64,000 nucleotides of DNA from AC-32 sp963788215 (lineage in GTDB: Bacteria > Actinomycetota > Thermoleophilia > Gaiellales > Gaiellaceae). Position 1 is the stretch's first letter. Each line of letters starts with the position of its first letter. Shown here in pieces: positions 59,757 through 64,000 of this stretch. A program made the translations under genes and the position numbers. Location of the stretch: NCBI GenBank assembly GCA_963788215.1, contig CAWBFX010000003.1:62001-126000 (forward strand). Reading direction: 5' to 3'. The notes under the pieces are model-generated. The model worked only from the letters and a program-made list of their open reading frames with translations. It was not told where the DNA came from and searched no databases.

Positions 59757-60887
59757 CTAAGCGCTGATCAGTCGCGCCGGGTCGAACAGGTCGAGCTCGG
59801 GCGCGGGATCGCCGAGGATCGCCTGGCCGACCAGCTCGCCACAGGCGAGCCCCATGACGTTGCCGTGACCCGAATAGCCGACCGAGACCCAGACGCGGTC
59901 GCTGCCCGGATGACGACCGACCAACGGCAGCCGGTCCTCGGTGTTGCCGAAGATGCCGGCCCAGCGGTGGGTGATCTTGGGCGTCTCGCCGCTGAGGTCG
60001 GCCACGAAGCGCTCGAGCTGGGCCTGGATCCCGGGGGTCGTCACCTCCTCGCGCGTCGTCTCCTCGTCGAAGGCGGTGTCTCGGAAGCCGCCGGCCACGA
60101 GCCGCCCTTCCGGGGTCTGGTGCCAGTAGTCGTAGCCGTGCCGCGCGGAGTGCGGGCAGGGGAACAGCTGCCGGCCGAGCGGCTCGGTCACGATCACCTG
60201 CCCGCGGGCGGGTATCACGGCTTGGTCGAGCGCCGGCACCAGACCCGAGGTGTAACCGTCGGTGGCGACGACCACGTGTTCAGCCTCGATGTCGTCCAGC
60301 GAGCCGACACGGGTGTGCTCGCGGATCGCCGCCCCGGCTTGCGCCGCGCGAGCCGCGAGGCGCCTCACCCAGCGGGCAGGCTGGAGCACCCCATCCGCGG
60401 GATGGAGGACGGCGCCGTGGAACCGGCTCGCAAGCGGCTCAGACAGCTCGTCCCGCCACTCGACGTCGAAGCCGTCGTCGCGCAGGGCCTCGTACTCGGC
60501 CTCGAGCTCGGAGCGCTCGGCAGGGTCCGCCGCGAGGCGCAGGCTGCCGGTCCGGCGGAAGGCGTCACCGGCCAGGCTCTCGAGCCGGTCGAGGTAGCGC
60601 TCGGTCAGCCGCCAGAGCGCACGCGCCTGTTCCGCTCCGAGTCGGCGGCAGGCGTCGTCGTAGGCGGGAGCGCCGCCCCGCAGCGCGAAGCCGCCGTTTC
60701 GCCCGCTGGCACCGCTCGCGATCTCGCGCGCTTCCAACACAACCACGCTCAAGCCGGCCTGAGCAAGCACGTGCGCGCAGGCGCAGCCGGTGACGCCCCC
60801 GCCGACCACGGCGACGTCGACCGCTCCCTCCGAGCGCCCGACGGCTGGTGCGGCCCACGGTTCCGAGAGCCAGTACGAGCTCGTCAT
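59757..60887 (-). CDS. FAD-dependent amine oxidase, gamma-glutamylputrescine-oxidase-like
   Basis: 376 residues. MTSSYWLSEPWAAPAVG is the N-terminal form found in PuuB-like enzymes; the FAD loop VAVVGGGVTGCACAHVLA follows near residue 25, then ASGASGRNGGFALRG with a flavin contact. C-terminal VGYSGHGNVMGLACGELV is the DAO-fold signature. Polyamine catabolism is a reasonable guess, but no puuA, puuC or puuD gene is present. Transcribed towards the HIT gene. Confidence 0.85.
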   Translation of the reverse strand: MTSSYWLSEPWAAPAVGRSEGAVDVAVVGGGVTGCACAHVLAQAGLSVVVLEAREIASGASGRNGGFALRGGAPAYDDACRRLGAEQARALWRLTERYLDRLESLAGDAFRRTGSLRLAADPAERSELEAEYEALRDDGFDVEWRDELSEPLASRFHGAVLHPADGVLQPARWVRRLAARAAQAGAAIREHTRVGSLDDIEAEHVVVATDGYTSGLVPALDQAVIPARGQVIVTEPLGRQLFPCPHSARHGYDYWHQTPEGRLVAGGFRDTAFDEETTREEVTTPGIQAQLERFVADLSGETPKITHRWAGIFGNTEDRLPLVGRHPGSDRVWVSVGYSGHGNVMGLACGELVGQAILGDPAPELDLFDPARLISA

Positions 60888-60897
60888 GTCGCGGAGG

Positions 60898-61890
60898 CTA
60901 TCCCTGCGGCCTCACCCCTCTCCAAAGGCCCTCGGACTCCGCCGCGGCTCCGGCCAACTCGAGCTCTGTGAGGGCCGTCGCCAGGGCGGCGGCGTCGAGC
61001 CCCGTCACGCGTCCGAGCTGGTCGGCGCCCGCCGCCTCCTCGGCCAGAGCAGCGAGCACGGCCGCCGCGTGCTCGCCGAGCTCGACCGATCGTCCGGGAG
61101 CCGGCTCGAGGCCGAACGCGGAGAGGATGTCAGCCGAACAGGTGAGGGGTGTCGCTCCGAGCCGCACCAGTGCGTTCGTCCCCGCGGAAAGTGCCGACGT
61201 GATCTCTCCCGGAACCGCGAACACCTCGCGTCCGGCCTCGAGCGCGAAGTCGGCCGTGATCAAGGCCCCGCTGCGCTCGCGGGCCTCGACGATCACCGTG
61301 GCCGGAGCAAGGCCGGCGATGATCCTGTTGCGGGCCGGGAACCGCCACGGCGCCGGCTCGACCCCTGGCGCGTATTCCGAGACGACGAGGCCCCGCTCGC
61401 AGATGCCGCGGGCGAGATCGGCATGGGCAGCGGGGTAGTCCCTGTCGATTCCGCAGCCGAGAACGGCGACGGTCGTCCCCCCGGCCTCGAGCGCCCCGCG
61501 GTGCGCCTCTGCGTCCACCCCTCTCGCCATCCCGCTCACGACGACGAGGCCCGCTGCCGCAAGCTCACGCGCGAGCTGCCTCGCGACCTGTCGCCCGTAG
61601 GACGAGCACGAGCGGGCGCCGACGATCGCGACGGACGGTTCGCCGAGCACTTGCTCTCCGCCCGCACCGCGGAGGAACAGGCCGGGCGGCGGGTCATGGA
61701 GCTCCCGCACGAGGCGCGGGAAGCACTCGGCTGACCGCCCCAAGAAGCGATAGCCGCGAGCCTCCAGCTCGGCGCGATACGCAGACTCGTCGAACTCGCG
61801 CTCGAACCGCCTGAACCGGACCTGCTTCGGTTCGCGGACGACGTGAGAGTCGGTCGCGGCGGCGAACGCGGCGAGGGCGAGGTCGCTCAC
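60898..61890 (-). CDS. dprA: DNA-processing protein DprA
   Basis: RecA loader in natural transformation, 330 residues from GTG 61890. The Rossmann-like core shows SVAIVGARSCSSYGRQVA, VVSGMARGVDAEAHRGAL, VAVLGCGIDRDYPAAH, FPARNRIIAGLA and VEARERSGALITADFAL. The C-terminal 65 residues form a winged-helix part as usual. Overlaps comM by 4 bases. Confidence 0.95.
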   Translation of the reverse strand: MSDLALAAFAAATDSHVVREPKQVRFRRFEREFDESAYRAELEARGYRFLGRSAECFPRLVRELHDPPPGLFLRGAGGEQVLGEPSVAIVGARSCSSYGRQVARQLARELAAAGLVVVSGMARGVDAEAHRGALEAGGTTVAVLGCGIDRDYPAAHADLARGICERGLVVSEYAPGVEPAPWRFPARNRIIAGLAPATVIVEARERSGALITADFALEAGREVFAVPGEITSALSAGTNALVRLGATPLTCSADILSAFGLEPAPGRSVELGEHAAAVLAALAEEAAGADQLGRVTGLDAAALATALTELELAGAAAESEGLWRGVRPQG

Positions 61891-63350
61891 GCCGCGAGCT
61901 CCGTCGGCGAGCGGAACGAGAGTGCTTCCGCAACGTGCTCGGCGTCCACCGCATCTGTGCCGCTCAGATGAGCGACCGTACGCGCGACGCGGGCCACACG
62001 CGCGCGTCCGCGCCCGGAGAGCGGTAGACGCTCGACGGCCCGCGTCAGGAGCTCGTTCGCCTCCCGCGTCCGCGTCAGAGGCTCTCCGCGCGCACGCAAG
62101 CGCGCCTCCTCGACACGTGCCCGGACCGCCTCGGACCCCTCGGCGCGAGGAGCCTCGAGCTCTCGTGCGCGCGGCCGCGGAACGGTGACGACGAGGTCGA
62201 ACCGGTCGAGCAGTGCGCGCGAGAGCTTGTCGCGGTAGGCCGCCAGGCGCGTTGCCGAGCACGTGCACTCCACCGCGGGATCGCCGCGCGCGCCGCACGG
62301 ACACAGGTTCATCGTCCCCACGAGCTGAAAGCGGGCGGGGAAGATGAGCCGGCCGCCGACCCGCGCGACGGCCACGAAGCCGTCCTCGAGCGGCTGGCGC
62401 AGCGCCTCGAGCGCGTTCCGCGGGAACTCCGCGAGCTCGTCAAGAAAGAGCACTCCGTGGTGCGCGAGACTGGCTTCGCCCGGCCGTGGCGAAGGGCCGC
62501 CGCCGACGATTGCGGCGACCGACGCCGTGTGGTGCGGAGCGCGGAAGGGCGGCACCGTGACAAGCGGGCGCCCCGGGGGCAGAAGGCCCGCGACCGAGTG
62601 GATGCGCGTGACTTCGAGCGCCTCTTCAGGCGGCAGGCGAGGCAGGACTCCCGGCAAGCGGCGGGCGAGCATCGTCTTGCCGGTTCCGGGCGGGCCGGCG
62701 AATAGGAGGTTGTGGCCACCGGCCGCAGCGAGCTCGAGCGCGCGTCGCGCACGCTCCTGGCCCCGCACATCGGCAAGGTCGGGAACCGGCGGCCCCGGCG
62801 CGGACCCGTTCTGCGCGGGCGGGTCCGGCGGAGACGGCAGCCATTCGCCGCGTAGATACGCCACCGCCTCCGCCAGGTGGTGCACGGGGACCGGATCGAT
62901 CCCCGCGAGCGCGGCCTCGGCCGCGCACTCGGCCGCGCACAGGAGCTTCGTCAGTCCGCCGCGCCGGGCTCCCTCGGCCGCGGCCAGCACGCCGCCGACG
63001 GGCCGCAGCGTCCCGTCGAGCGCCAGCTCGCCGACCGCGGCGTGACCGCCGAGAGACTCCGGAGGCACCTGTCGCGAAGCCGCCAGCACCGCGAGGGCAA
63101 TCGGCAAGTCGAAACCCGACCCCTCCTTCCGCAGCTCCGCCGGCGCCAGATTGACGGTGATCCGGTGTCCGGGCCACTTCAGCTCGGCCGAGGTGATTCC
63201 ACTGCGGACGCGATGCTTCGCCTCCTGACAGGCGCGGTCGGCCAGCCCGACGATCGCGAACGAATGCAGGCCGTCCTGGAGATGAGCTTCGACGTCGACG
63301 CGGCGCGCGTCGAGGCCGACCAGCGCATGGGTGACCGTCCGTGCGAGCAC
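61887..63350 (-). CDS. comM: ComM/YifB Mg-chelatase-like AAA+ helicase
   Basis: 487 residues, GTG start. The N-terminal Lon-like domain (VEAHLQDGLHSFAIVGLAD) is followed by the AAA+ core: Walker A FAGPPGTGKTMLARRL, Walker B VLFLDELAEF, and a cysteine-rich insert NLCPCGARGDP...CTCSA that may bind zinc. In competent bacteria it drives branch migration during recombination. The comM-dprA pair is a common conserved unit. An AT-richer patch 63370-63405 probably holds the promoter. Confidence 0.95.
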   Translation of the reverse strand: MLARTVTHALVGLDARRVDVEAHLQDGLHSFAIVGLADRACQEAKHRVRSGITSAELKWPGHRITVNLAPAELRKEGSGFDLPIALAVLAASRQVPPESLGGHAAVGELALDGTLRPVGGVLAAAEGARRGGLTKLLCAAECAAEAALAGIDPVPVHHLAEAVAYLRGEWLPSPPDPPAQNGSAPGPPVPDLADVRGQERARRALELAAAGGHNLLFAGPPGTGKTMLARRLPGVLPRLPPEEALEVTRIHSVAGLLPPGRPLVTVPPFRAPHHTASVAAIVGGGPSPRPGEASLAHHGVLFLDELAEFPRNALEALRQPLEDGFVAVARVGGRLIFPARFQLVGTMNLCPCGARGDPAVECTCSATRLAAYRDKLSRALLDRFDLVVTVPRPRARELEAPRAEGSEAVRARVEEARLRARGEPLTRTREANELLTRAVERLPLSGRGRARVARVARTVAHLSGTDAVDAEHVAEALSFRSPTELAA

Positions 63351-63407
63351 GTCGTCAAGATAGACAACGGCGCCTAGGCCATATGTGACGAAACTGTGTC
63401 TCTTTGC

Positions 63408-64000
63408 CTAGCGGGCGACGAGCACGTCTTCGAAGTACTCACCGGCGCGGCGGCCGGTCCGGCGGTTCACGTGCCGCCGGTAGCGCTCCTCGAGCCCCAA
63501 CCCGGCCAGCGAAAGGATCTCCGGATAGAGCTCCCGGCGGTCGTTGATCACGATCACGACCGGAGCCCCCCGCCGCAGATGTCGCCGGACATTCACTAGC
63601 ACGGCCGCGACGCCTTCGACGTACGCGCCCAGAGCCGCCCGGCTTGCCCCCTTCCCGAGCTCGAGCGCCCCGCAGTCCTCGAGCTCGAGCAACTCGTACG
63701 CGTAGCGATGCTGCTCGTGGTAGTCGATCAGCCCCGGATACGGTGGCGAGGTGACGACACCCTCGAAGCGACCGCCGAAGTCGAGCTCCCGCGCATCGCC
63801 GTGTATCACCGAAGCCGCGCGCCCACGCGCCCGCACGCGCGCGAACTCACGCACCCGCGCGAGGGTGTCCAGCGTGTAGCGCCGCAGGAAGCGCCGCGCC
63901 TCGCCGACGGGACGGCATTCGCGCTTGTGCTTGTGGCACCAGTAGGGCTCGCGCTGCGGCGTCCGCGGGAAGTCGAGGTCGAAGTGGGTCGTTCGCCTGG
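63408..64000 (-). CDS. DNA methyltransferase-like protein, 5' end missing
   Basis: About 197 codons are visible and the N-terminus lies beyond the right edge. VTSPPYPGLIDYHEQHRYAY carries the SPPY catalytic motif of amino-methyltransferases acting on exocyclic nitrogens; SVIHGDARELDF precedes it and HLRRGAPVVIVINDRRE follows. The visible N-terminal part has a CHKHKREC cluster and a PYW segment. A restriction partner, if any, would be outside the window. An RNA or orphan DNA methylase is equally possible. Confidence 0.75.
   Translation of the reverse strand, partial: RRTTHFDLDFPRTPQREPYWCHKHKRECRPVGEARRFLRRYTLDTLARVREFARVRARGRAASVIHGDARELDFGGRFEGVVTSPPYPGLIDYHEQHRYAYELLELEDCGALELGKGASRAALGAYVEGVAAVLVNVRRHLRRGAPVVIVINDRRELYPEILSLAGLGLEERYRRHVNRRTGRRAGEYFEDVLVAR

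Overview
The window is GC-rich (by eye about 70%) and almost fully coding, with no gap above 300 bases without a gene. GTG and TTG starts are common, and many neighbours overlap by 1, 4 or a few tens of bases. Together with a WhiG/FliA-type sigma factor, a second EF-G-like factor, MeaB, a proton-type transhydrogenase split into three genes and actinobacterial-style acyl-CoA carboxylase subunits, this suggests an actinobacterium. Soil Thermoleophilia (Gaiellales or Solirubrobacterales) are my best guess, by inference only. No prophage, integrase, insertion sequence or CRISPR array is visible; the window looks like ordinary chromosome.

Layout. 1-4.2 kb: an aldehyde dehydrogenase cut by the window edge, a small conserved gene, a probably frameshifted zinc-ribbon gene and an EF-G-like GTPase. 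4.3-8.8 kb: a sugar ABC transporter (binding protein, two permeases, and a convergent ATPase). 8.9-12 kb: sigma factor, tRNA-Trp, two tiny membrane proteins, a medium-chain dehydrogenase and a HAD hydrolase. 12-18 kb: a tightly overlapping run of flavoprotein, cyclic-nucleotide-fold protein and giant cyclase/ATPase/TPR regulator, next to a head-to-head pair of paralogous CxCxxxxC proteins. 18-20.3 kb: three small secreted proteins preceded by a lone contractile-tail tube protein and a partner. 20.3-34.8 kb: metabolic genes, among them the two subunits of a methylcrotonyl-CoA-type carboxylase, a LiuC-like hydratase and an acyl-CoA dehydrogenase, which together fit leucine/isovalerate breakdown. 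34.8-41.9 kb: a copper and cytochrome-oxidase assembly region (two CtaG-type proteins, a frameshifted lipoprotein, YcnI, a CopC-CopD-FixH-like fusion, a 32-residue membrane peptide). 41.9-51.1 kb: a metallo-beta-lactamase/rhodanese fusion, a second cyclase/ATPase/TPR regulator, threonine ammonia-lyase, MeaB, an MFS exporter and HisC. 51.1-64 kb: MMPL transporter, secreted Asp-box protein, transhydrogenase operon, amino-acid enzymes, ComM-DprA and a DNA methylase cut by the right edge.

Most worth following up: the cyclase / cNMP-fold / flavoprotein operon with altered nucleotide-binding residues; the orphan tail-tube gene next to a secreted operon whose first and last genes are diverged paralogs; three perfect palindromes packed into 71 bases at 10311-10381; and a terminator-like double hairpin plus a 39-base tandem duplication inside the transhydrogenase operon. 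Two genes (1540-2152 and 37095-37923) carry apparent single frameshifts that could be real decay or assembly errors.
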